DNA of 64,000 nucleotides, from the NCBI GenBank assembly GCA_018242765.1, contig JAFEBH010000007.1, positions 1 through 64,000 on the forward strand, written 5' to 3'. Origin of the DNA: Nitrospira sp. GTDB taxonomy: Bacteria; Nitrospirota; Nitrospiria; Nitrospirales; Nitrospiraceae. Shown here piece after piece: positions 7,527 to 15,551 of the stretch (position 1 is its first letter; every line of letters begins with the position of its first letter). The notes under the pieces were generated by a model that did not search any database, was not told the origin of the DNA, and was given only the letters and a program-made list of their open reading frames with translations. A program made the translations under genes and the position numbers.

Positions 7527-9216
7527 GAGTCAGAACCACGGGCATGAACAAGCAGCGGGGAGTGCTTTTATCCGCTTTCAGCAAGGCTTCGAGCGCCGCT
7601 TCAGTCAGTTCCGAGACCGTTACGGCTCGCTGCTCGAAGGGGCGGTCGCTCATCGTCGTTCTTTCGTCGTCGTTGCACTCGCGCTCGCGATGGGCTCAAT
7701 GGCCCTGTATTTATTCCTTGGACGCGACTATTTCCCGGAAATTAGATCGGATGTGATTCAGATGCATATGCGGGCACCCCTCGGCACACGCATCGAAGTG
7801 TCGGGGCGCATCGCCACCATAGTGTCCGAGGTGATCGAAAAAGATTTGTTGCCCGACAAAGTCGAAAACGTTGTGAGCAATTGCGGCCTCCCGGTTGGGC
7901 CGCACAATCTCGCGTTCATTCCAACTCCGACGATCGGCTCACAAGATTGTGATCTGACGATCCTTCTGAAGGATGAAAAGGCCCCCGTGTGGGACTACCG
8001 TCAGATTATCCGGAGGGGTTTGAAAGAACGTTTTCCGGGGACCGAATTCACGTTTCAGCCGTCTGATCTGACCGCTAAGATTCTCAACTTCGGCGCGCCC
8101 GCACCGATCGATGTGGAGGTCAACGGCCCTGATACCTACCCCAGCTACGAATTTGCCCGCAAGCTCATGGACAAGTTTCGAGAGATTCCCGGCACCGTGG
8201 ACGTCGGCATCCAGCAGACGATGCGCACGCCGACCATGATGGTCGAAGGCAACCGCACATTCGGACTCGGGGTCAACAGAACCCTGTCTGATATGGCCGA
8301 GAACCTCCTCATGACGACCGCCGGCAGCCAACAGGTAGACCAGATCTATTGGCTCGATCCCTCGACCGGTATGTCCTACCTGATCAACGTTTATACGCCG
8401 CAGCCGTTTACCAATAGCATCAATAGCATCAAGACCGTCCCGGTCGAATCCTCTGGATCAAAGGAGGGGTCGCTGAACGACCGGGTGCAGCTGCTCGGCA
8501 ACCTGGCGAACATTACCCCGGTCGGCACGCCCGGCGTGGTCACGCACGGCAATATCATGCCGCTGTTCGACATCTATGTCTCAACCGAAGGGCGCGACTT
8601 GGGAAGCGTACTGGCGGACGTCGAAAAGATCGTCGAGGACATGAAGGACGAAAAGCCTCGGTCGGCTGAGGTGGAGATTCGCGGCCAGGCTTCCTTGATG
8701 AACGACGCCTATTTCGAACTGATCTTCGGGTTGCTTGGCGCGATCGTGCTCGTCTATCTATTGATCGTCGTCAATTTTCAATCTTGGCTCGATCCCTTCA
8801 TCATCATCACGGCTCTGCCGGGAGCACTAGCAGGTATAGCCTGGGCCCTGTTCTTGACCCATACGCGACTGTCGGAACCCGCGCTGACCGGTGCCATCAT
8901 GTGCATGGGTACGGGGACCGCCAACTCGATCCTCGTCGTGTCCTATGCCCGAGACCGGCTCCGAGAGCACGGCGATGCGCTACGGGCGGCGATTGAAGCG
9001 GGACGGACTCGCTTCCGTCCTGTGCTCATGACGGCATCGGCAATGATCCTCGGGATGGTTCCCATGGCGACGGGCTATTCTCAAAACGCGCCGTTGGGCC
9101 GCGCCGTCATCGGCGGCCTGCTCGCGGCGACCATCTTCACCTTGTTTTTCGTGCCCTGCGTGTATGGCATCATCTATGAACGACGAGTCGCTCAAATAGA
9201 AAAGGAGCACGCCTAA
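7510..9216 (+). CDS. RND efflux permease, C-terminal half (split gene)
   Basis: This is the second half of the pump begun at 6009. ATG 7510 (MSQPHESQNHGHEQ) lies inside the end of the first half, behind a weak GAGAAAGGG site. The N-terminus is a His/Gln-rich cytoplasmic linker, then helix 7 (SFVVVALALAMGSMALYLF), the second porter domain and helices 8-12. A GTANSILVVSYARDR stretch and a GYSQNAPLGRAVIGGLL end are typical of RND permeases. It cannot work alone because the proton-relay aspartates are in the first half. A rescue by -1/+1 slippage, or assembly of two polypeptides, would be needed. Confidence 0.85.
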   Translation: MSQPHESQNHGHEQAAGSAFIRFQQGFERRFSQFRDRYGSLLEGAVAHRRSFVVVALALAMGSMALYLFLGRDYFPEIRSDVIQMHMRAPLGTRIEVSGRIATIVSEVIEKDLLPDKVENVVSNCGLPVGPHNLAFIPTPTIGSQDCDLTILLKDEKAPVWDYRQIIRRGLKERFPGTEFTFQPSDLTAKILNFGAPAPIDVEVNGPDTYPSYEFARKLMDKFREIPGTVDVGIQQTMRTPTMMVEGNRTFGLGVNRTLSDMAENLLMTTAGSQQVDQIYWLDPSTGMSYLINVYTPQPFTNSINSIKTVPVESSGSKEGSLNDRVQLLGNLANITPVGTPGVVTHGNIMPLFDIYVSTEGRDLGSVLADVEKIVEDMKDEKPRSAEVEIRGQASLMNDAYFELIFGLLGAIVLVYLLIVVNFQSWLDPFIIITALPGALAGIAWALFLTHTRLSEPALTGAIMCMGTGTANSILVVSYARDRLREHGDALRAAIEAGRTRFRPVLMTASAMILGMVPMATGYSQNAPLGRAVIGGLLAATIFTLFFVPCVYGIIYERRVAQIEKEHA

Positions 9217-9217
9217 A

Positions 9218-10438
9218 ATGAGCAATTTGCGCAGAAAGAGTTTGGCGATCGTCCCAATTCTGCTGTGTTTGTCCTATTTCGGCTATCGATTCTATGACGG
9301 TAATCTGGAAGCCAAGACATTGCGCAACGAAACGCTTAAAGACGCCGTTCCTACCGTGGCTGTCGTTACTCCGAAGCCGGTTCCTGGGACCGAGAGCGTC
9401 ACCCTCCCTGGCAATATCGTCGGTTGGTATGAAGCGCCGACCTACGCGCGCGTCACGGGGTACGTGAAGATGTGGTACAAGGACTATGGGGACACCGTGA
9501 AGGCCGGCGACGTTCTCGCCGAAATCAATACGCCGGATCTTGATGCTGAGTATCAACAGGCTCGTGCGGATCTCGACTCCGAACGCGTCAAGTACACCCT
9601 CGCTGATGTGACCGCGAAGCGGTGGATAGCAATGCGCAAGAATCAAGCCGTGTCCGAACAGTCAATCACGGTGCAGGAACAAAACAGAAAAGCCCAAGCA
9701 GCCCTCGTAAGAGCTGCAGAGCAAAAGGTCAAGAACATCGAGGCGTTCATCGGGTTCAAAAAGATCGTCGCCCCATTTGACGGTGTCGTCATCCAACGCA
9801 ACATCAACGTCGGAGATTTAGTCACCAAGGAAGGTAATCTCAGCACTCCTAATGTGAAAACTAACCTATTTACAGTGGCCGTCGTCGACAAATTGCGTCT
9901 CTTTGTCAACGTGCCGGAGGCGTTTGGGCCATTCCTCAATCCGGGCTTGACGGCCGACGTGACTGTACCGCAATTGCCTCACCGGCATTTCACCTTCCAG
10001 TTTCTGACTGTCGCCAAGGGATTTGATATTGGCACGCGCACTGCAACCACGGTGTTCACGCTCGACAACAAGGACCGTGCGCTCTGGCCCGGCTCCTATG
10101 CCCAGGTTCAACTTACAGCGCCGGTCGATCGGCAATCCTTCACGATGCCATCCACTGCATTAGTGTTCCAGGAGCACAGCGCACAGGTAGCCGTCGTAAC
10201 AGGCGACGATACAGTCCACTTGAAGGACATCAAGGTCGCCAAACTCATGGACCAACTGGTTGAAGTGGAAGAAGGGCTCTCGGAGAAGGACCGCGTCATT
10301 AATAATCCCAGCGCCGCATTGCTCGAAGGAAACAAGGTGCGAATCGTCACACCAGAACCTGGGTACGATCTCGTCAACGTCTTGGGGCTACTCCCAGACC
10401 ATCAGTCCGGACCACCGTCGCCCAGGTCAACCGAATGA
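9218..10438 (+). CDS. RND periplasmic adaptor (membrane fusion protein)
   Basis: This adaptor would link the split permease to an outer-membrane channel. ATG 9218 is one base after the permease stop, behind AAAGGAG, so the genes are coupled. The 406-residue protein begins with an N-terminal signal/membrane anchor (about residues 8-24), then a lipoyl half (YARVTGYVKMWYKDYGDTVKAGD), a helical hairpin, the second lipoyl half (IVAPFDGVVIQRNINVGD) and beta-barrel and membrane-proximal domains. No TolC-type gene follows, so the channel must come from elsewhere. Confidence 0.9.
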   Translation: MSNLRRKSLAIVPILLCLSYFGYRFYDGNLEAKTLRNETLKDAVPTVAVVTPKPVPGTESVTLPGNIVGWYEAPTYARVTGYVKMWYKDYGDTVKAGDVLAEINTPDLDAEYQQARADLDSERVKYTLADVTAKRWIAMRKNQAVSEQSITVQEQNRKAQAALVRAAEQKVKNIEAFIGFKKIVAPFDGVVIQRNINVGDLVTKEGNLSTPNVKTNLFTVAVVDKLRLFVNVPEAFGPFLNPGLTADVTVPQLPHRHFTFQFLTVAKGFDIGTRTATTVFTLDNKDRALWPGSYAQVQLTAPVDRQSFTMPSTALVFQEHSAQVAVVTGDDTVHLKDIKVAKLMDQLVEVEEGLSEKDRVINNPSAALLEGNKVRIVTPEPGYDLVNVLGLLPDHQSGPPSPRSTE

Positions 10439-10885
10439 ACTTCCTTGCTGGGCCAGCATGCAGAATCTTTCACCTCATGCGTGCCGACACCGACAGCTTA
10501 GTGAGGCACGCTATTTCATCGATTATGTGTGTTGTGTGAGTGCAATCATTTAGATATCGCCGACAAAGAGATCAGAATACGGGACAAATATGATGAAAAT
10601 ATCTATCAGACAAGCTGTTGTAATTTTAGCGCTGGCATTCTGCGACTTGCTATTTTCTTGAGAGTAAGAACGACATCAAGATGCTTCATTTGCATCAAAA
10701 GTAACAATGTTAACGCGATCAACGATTATTGATATCACGATGGGGTCAATCCCTCGATTCGTTAATAGTGCTTTAGTGAATCTATCTACATCATCCGCTA
10801 TAGCGGAGCAACTGCTGGATCGATTGCCTGGGATCACCTGTTTGGTGTTTGCAGGGAGTGGTCGGCAAGAAAGGATGGTAGCTCT
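10439..10885. other. AT-rich intergenic stretch, nothing recognised
   Basis: About 450 bases with lower GC than the flanks, especially 10550-10740. The open frames have atypical codon use and no ribosome binding sites. AAAGGATGG just before 10886 serves the next gene. Confidence 0.4.
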
Positions 10886-11194
10886 ATGCGAATTCTCATC
10901 ATTGTAGCGCGAACCTCCATGCTAGGTACTGTGGAAGAGCTGTTGCACACGAACGGGGTCAACGCCTATACGATACTGAACAACGTCATGGGCAAGGGAT
11001 TGACCGGAAGGGTCTATGGGAGCTTCCTTCACCCTGACATCAATGCGATCATATTTTCGGTTCTCCCACCTGATCAGGCCGACCGGGCCGTCGACGCATT
11101 GAAGACCCTGCAGGCAGGGCGAAAAGTGGGTTCGCAGGTTGCCGCACCTATCCCACTCAAAATATTTGCGTTTCCTTGTGACGAATGTGTCTAG
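10886..11194 (+). CDS. Small PII-like protein next to the RND operon
   Basis: The 102-residue protein starts MRILIIVARTSMLGTVEELL. It has the beta-alpha-beta pattern of PII-like (GlnB-fold) proteins, with a glycine-rich T-loop-like section GKGLTGRVYGSF and a later strand NAIIFSVLPPDQADRAVDAL. The canonical uridylylated Tyr context of GlnB is absent, so it belongs to the divergent PII-like group often found beside RND metal or cation pumps. ATG 10886 follows AAAGGATGG. A role in sensing a metal or nucleotide for the upstream pump is inference from position only. The last residues (FAFPCDECV) hold two Cys that could bind metal. Confidence 0.6.
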   Translation: MRILIIVARTSMLGTVEELLHTNGVNAYTILNNVMGKGLTGRVYGSFLHPDINAIIFSVLPPDQADRAVDALKTLQAGRKVGSQVAAPIPLKIFAFPCDECV

Positions 11195-11735
11195 CAGGTT
11201 GTTTATGCGGAAAACGCTGACCTACGGTCGTGACAAAGAGATGGCGGAATACGAACGGCTTGCATACCGCCTCTCGTTCCAGGTCTTCTATATCGAGCTC
11301 TCTACAGTCCCTGGCAACGCGGGACCAGTGAGCATGCCAACAGATTGCTGCGCCAATCCTTATCGACGGGCACGGATCGGTCGATCTCCACCCAGCGGGA
11401 GTTGAACACCATCGCTCCTCGGCTTTGCGACGCCGCTGAAGGTCTATGGGCGACTGCGCCATCATTCACTCGTTGTACTGAGAATTTGAAACCGCCCGGC
11501 ATGGATTCTCTCGACTAGGTTCTTATTGAAGACCAAGGGAAGTGGTCTAGTTATCTGAAGAAATAACTCGATTCCAGGTTTTGGCGAAACTTTCGAAGAA
11601 GTGCAGCAGTGGCTTCAACAGTAAAATGTTGATTGGGATATGACATTCTTGGCCGCAAATTGCATTAACACAGACTTGCTGTCTTGGCAGCGGCAACCGC
11701 AAAGTTCCAGAATTCTACAATGAGGGGTCACAATC
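11195..11735. other. Intergenic stretch without a supported gene
   Basis: About 540 bases. An open frame from ATG 11204 (MRKTLTYGRDKEMAEYERLA) and its antisense neighbours lack ribosome binding sites and known motifs. The stretch could be a decayed gene, but no family was recognised. Confidence 0.35.
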
Positions 11736-11945
11736 ATGGCAAACGCTTGGCATTCAAATAGGAAGGCTCCCATTACGCGACGAGTGTCGAAAATCAAGCA
11801 GGAAAAGAGGATGTTACGTGAACTCGTAGCGGACCTTCCTTTCAGCAGGATCATTCTGTTACAGGAGCTATTGGAGAGACAATATCGAGAGATACGGCCT
11901 AAGAAAGGTCTGATTACTTCGAGGCGTCAAGCGACGGTTAGTTAG
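11736..11945 (+). CDS. Small basic protein of unknown function
   Basis: A 69-residue frame starting MANAWHSNRKAPITRR, with GAGGGG about 9 bases upstream. It is rich in Arg and Lys (VSKIKQEKRMLREL), probably helical and has no signal peptide or cysteine. Not recognised. Its isolated position in a decayed zone makes it uncertain. Confidence 0.4.
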   Translation: MANAWHSNRKAPITRRVSKIKQEKRMLRELVADLPFSRIILLQELLERQYREIRPKKGLITSRRQATVS

Positions 11946-12015
11946 GTTCCTAATGGTTATGAGCTGGTTTATTGAAGCCGGGAATTGATCAGACCTCTTC
12001 CTTGGTAATCATTCT

Positions 12016-12053
12016 CATAGATTTCCCTGCTTATACAGGCGGGGAAATCTATG
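12016..12053. repeat. Perfect 12-bp inverted repeat
   Basis: CATAGATTTCCC (12016-12027) is exactly complementary to GGGAAATCTATG (12042-12053), with a 14-base loop. No T-run follows on either strand, so it is not a standard terminator. It could be a protein binding site or the scar of a mobile element. Confidence 0.6.
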
Positions 12054-12203
12054 GGCATCTGCTCAGACGCGGATGCCTTATGCTCCTGTGACAATTCCCA
12101 CTCAGCTCCGGTAGTTATTTTCGTGAACATTTGTCGTGGAATTCTTCACACGTGCGAACTGGTGCCTTCCTCCGATCCGATTGACCGCAGAAAGAAATTT
12201 GCC

Positions 12204-12668
12204 ATGCATACCGTCGGCTTGTTGACGATGGGTCTATGGTTGGCGGACTGCACAAATACTCTGCTGTTTCCCTCAGAGATCATAAAAGGCATCGAAAACG
12301 ATACCTTTGCCTTCAAGGCCTGGAAGGAACAAACATCGTATCCGTCCGCCCATATTTTGAAAGTGATTCCGACGCGAGAAGAGATAGTCATTCCTGCCGA
12401 CAGGCGCCCAGTCGATGTACAGCAGTCGTATGATCCAAAAGACGGAAAAAGAGAAGACTTATTCAGATTCGCGATCATCTTCAATGGAACACTTGATGAC
12501 GGTATGTTGCAGGCTGGGAATCGGCTCGTTGTAGTTCGTGTAACGGACAAAGCGGGTCCAGAAGTAGTCGGCTGGTTGCAGAATGTTCTGCCGCATCTCC
12601 ACGCACAATGCCTTCATATTTGGAAAAGTGATGAAATTGGATTTGCTCGGTTTCATGCGGAACGATGA
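12204..12668 (+). CDS. Slp-like outer-membrane lipoprotein
   Basis: From ATG 12204 the protein begins MHTVGLLTMGLWLADC, a lipoprotein signal with the acceptor Cys after L-A-D. It continues LLFPSEIIKGIENDTFAFKAW and later FNGTLDDGMLQAGNRLVVV and CLHIWKSDE, the pattern of Slp-family starvation lipoproteins. At 154 residues it is a little short and ends soon after CLHIWK, so the C-terminus may have been trimmed. A frame from 12051 without a ribosome binding site extends further upstream and was not used. Decaying surroundings make function uncertain. Confidence 0.55.
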   Translation: MHTVGLLTMGLWLADCTNTLLFPSEIIKGIENDTFAFKAWKEQTSYPSAHILKVIPTREEIVIPADRRPVDVQQSYDPKDGKREDLFRFAIIFNGTLDDGMLQAGNRLVVVRVTDKAGPEVVGWLQNVLPHLHAQCLHIWKSDEIGFARFHAER

Positions 12669-12813
12669 GGAGATACCCACATGAGGAACGAACCTTTTGC
12701 CGTGGACCAAGTATAGAGAAGCCGACCACCGATGACCAAAGTGAGAACAATAAGGACTTGGTCGGTTCGTAGCGAAGCAAGGTGATCGAAATATCTACGA
12801 TCGATGACGAATC

Positions 12814-14245
12814 ATGGTCAGTCTACGGTACGATGATGATCTGATCTGCATCGGAAGCGGGTCAATAGACCAGTATGCGGCCATCCAAGCCGCAATACTC
12901 GGTAAGCGAGCCGTACTCGGTGAACGTCGGAAAACCGTGGGGGGAGTTTGTGTAGAGTCCGGCACAATTCTCGGTAAAACCTTCCGTGAAGCTGTCCTCT
13001 CCTTTAATTCAATGACCCGTCACTTTGAGGGACATGAGAGGTACCGCTACCAACGTCGAGCAATAGCGGTACAACTCCTTGCACGAGTCGAAGCGGTAAT
13101 GCGACGGGACGTAGATGTTGTTGTGGGCCAGATGCGTCGTAACGACGTGACCCTGTTTCACAGCGATGCCTCGTTCAATGATCCCTCCATCGTGATGGTC
13201 ACCACGGAAGACGGCAACCGTTCGATCACCGCCGCCAATATTCTGATCGCGGTCGAAGCCCGTCTCTGTGTTGGCGGACGGCGTCACCTTCGGCGGAGAA
13301 ATGATTCCAGCAGCGGCGACGTGCCTCGCTTAAATCAGCTTCCTCGACACATGGCTCTGCTGGGTGGCGGCATCATTGGTGTGGAGTACGTCTCCATGTT
13401 CGCAGCCTTGGACAGCAATATTACGGTCCTCGACAAACGGACCAGACTCTTGGAGCTCCTGGATTCAAAAATTGTGGAGGAGCTCATCCATCAGATGCGA
13501 AGCCGTTATGACACGTTCCTCCTCGGCGAGACCGTAGAACGTTTAGAGATTATTGGCGGAATGCCCCGCCGCGTGGTGCTGACCCTTGAGTCTGGGAAGC
13601 GCGTCGTCTCCGACTCGATTCTGTACGCCGCAGACCGGACTGGGGCTACGGAGTGCGTGAATCTACCAGTCACGGGTTTCACCGAGGACAAACGAGGTCA
13701 CTTGAGGGTCGATGCACAATTTCGGATCGAGGTCTCGCATATCTTCGTCGTTGGTGATGTTGCTGGTTATCCAGGTCTTGCATCAACCTCGGCTTAGCAA
13801 GACCGACACGTCGCATTTCACGCGTCGGAGTGGAAGTTAAGTCTGTATCCAAGCAATTTCCTGTCGATGCTTACGCTATTCCAGAAATATTGATGATGAG
13901 ATCACCAGAACATGACTTACCAGGAAAGCGAATTCCCTGTGAAACCGGTGTGGTGCGGTATCGGGAGATCATCTTCGGACAGATCTTCGGTGACGATGGT
14001 GGGCTCGGCAAATTGCTGTTTCAGCGTGAGGGGCGACGGCGGCTTGGTGTGCATGCCATTGGAACCGGAGCGACGAAATTAATTCATGCGGTCAGACGGT
14101 GTTCGATTTCGGTGGGGAGATGGACTATTTCCTGTCCGAAGTTTTCGACTATTCGATGTTGGCTAAATCTTACAGGGGAGCTGCGTTGGGTGCCCACCAT
14201 AAACTGGCCATGACGACTTTATGGATGCCGAAGGAGGCCACATGA
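12814..14245 (+). pseudogene. sthA: Decayed soluble transhydrogenase (SthA-like), copy 2
   Basis: The frame opens at ATG 12814 and reads DDLICIGSGSIDQYAAIQAA, an FAD-binding motif in which the usual GSGPGGQ is altered to GSGSIDQ. It keeps GGVCVESGTI, the NAD-domain glycines (LLGGGIIGVEYVSMF) and VGDVAGYPGLASTS, then hits TAG at 13795-13797. The C-terminal domain resumes in another frame from about 13830 (EVKSVSKQFPVDAYAIPEI, VRYREIIFGQIFGDD) and shifts again at about 14090 to finish FGGEMDYFLSEVFDYSMLAK and TTLWMPKEAT, ending at TGA 14243-14245. Total length matches an intact enzyme. At least one stop and two frame changes make it inactive. It preserves the central region deleted from copy 1. 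Confidence 0.85.
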
Positions 14246-14613
14246 AATCAATGGGACTGTGTTCCATCGTCTTGTGCGTGGTGCCCGGAATACTCGATGC
14301 CTGCACGATGAACGGTCGGGTACAATCGCCTGCATCTACTACGATACCGGTCCAGACACAGACAATGCCAACAAAGATGCGTGCGTCAGATCGGATGTTT
14401 TACTGGATCGAGGAATCTCGAGAACTCCATGCCATGGCTACTCACAGAGTACGCGAGGCGGAATTAGTGTTGAAGAAAGAATATGGGTCTGTGCCGAGTG
14501 AGTTCGTGCAGCAGATGAGGCTATTCGCTCACAAGCTACTCGAAGCAGCTGAGTATGCTGACGCAAAGGCCAAGGAAGCTGAATTGGAGATTCCACCCGA
14601 CGCGGGTCAATAA
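14242..14613 (+). CDS. Small lipoprotein of unknown function (sthA-linked)
   Basis: ATG 14242 overlaps the sthA stop (ATGA) and follows AAGGAGG, so it was translated with sthA. The 123-residue protein has an N-terminal signal (LCSIVLCVVPGILDAC) with a plausible lipid-acceptor Cys, a Thr/Pro-rich stretch, then a helical Ala/Glu-rich domain (HKLLEAAEYADAKAKEAELE). A truncated homologue follows sthA copy 1 at 1681. Function is unknown. It remains open although the upstream enzyme has decayed. Confidence 0.6.
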   Translation: MKSMGLCSIVLCVVPGILDACTMNGRVQSPASTTIPVQTQTMPTKMRASDRMFYWIEESRELHAMATHRVREAELVLKKEYGSVPSEFVQQMRLFAHKLLEAAEYADAKAKEAELEIPPDAGQ

Positions 14614-14926
14614 ATTTATTCTGTCTTGAGATGACTCGCTTCGATTCGATGGGTCTCCGGTCTGATTCGCTCATGAAACTATTGAAACTCGTCTCGAGAA
14701 TCCAATCCACTGTCTTTAGATTGGAGGAAGAAGGGAACAAGCGGTATGGCCTATTTCCCTTGATGATCAGGCGTAAAGCCATCAAAACAGATCTTTCATC
14801 GGCGTGCATCGAGAGACATATTCCCAGGAGAAGGTGTGTCTAATTTCGCGGGAGTTTCCTACCTGGGAGGGTGAGAGGGAGAGCCGGGCGCCGTCTGTTG
14901 CTTGCATGGTGCGATGATGGCAGTTA
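14614..14926. other. Intergenic stretch, nothing recognised
   Basis: About 310 bases between the lipoprotein gene and the IS200-type remnant, with no ribosome-binding-site-supported frame. Confidence 0.4.
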
Positions 14927-15316
14927 ATGAAACTCCATCGACCGGCCCATGTGGTCTACAAGACCCAGTACCATGCTCCGAGGGTGACACGGTATCGGGG
15001 GAACATCTTCGTGCGTGGAATAACGGAATATCTCAAGTAAGGTCCTGTGGGCCGTTCACCTCGATTGGTTTCTGGAGGAGATTGGGGTGGAAGGGGACCA
15101 TGTCCAGCCGCACATGGTGATCTCGCCGAAGTACGCGGTTTCAAGGGTCGTGGAGATCTTGAAGAGTGTGACGAGTCGGCAGCTGAACGAGAAAAGCCCA
15201 CACGTATTATGCAATGCGTACTAAGATGCATGACCCAGGCGAGGCCATATGCTCGCAGCCGCTTTTCTGAGGGATCCGTCGGTACGTATGAACAAATTGT
15301 TTTCAATGCAATATGA
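14927..15316 (+). pseudogene. Remnant of an IS200/IS605-type TnpA transposase
   Basis: From ATG 14927 the frame reads MKLHRPAHVVYKTQYHAPRV, then VTRYRGNIFVRGITEYLK and a stop, matching the HVVYKTQYH start of IS200-type Y1 transposases. In the next frame it continues VHLDWFLEEIGVEGDHVQPH, ISPKYAVSRVVEILKSVTSR and, after a further shift, EGSVGTYEQIVFNAI. The metal-binding HUH motif, normally HVH, reads HVQ here, so the catalytic His is lost as well as the frame. No flanking hairpin ends were identified. It is on the plus strand, head-on with the RND operon that follows. Confidence 0.75.
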
Positions 15317-15551
15317 GTAATGCGCCAACAATCACGCTTCGGATAAAGGGGTGCCTTGGCACCTACCGGGGTATTGCGTCTCTTATTCTCCCTTGAGAGG
15401 GGTTCCTCCATCGTTGCAAGATTGTTGGTTCCGGCCATCAAATGATCGCTGTGCGCTTCCAGCATCTCCTGATGGACCATGCGCTCGCTTCACTGTTGAC
15501 CATCTGAGATTACGGCTGAAATGGAGTGGACAGAGAATCCAGGATTCCTGT

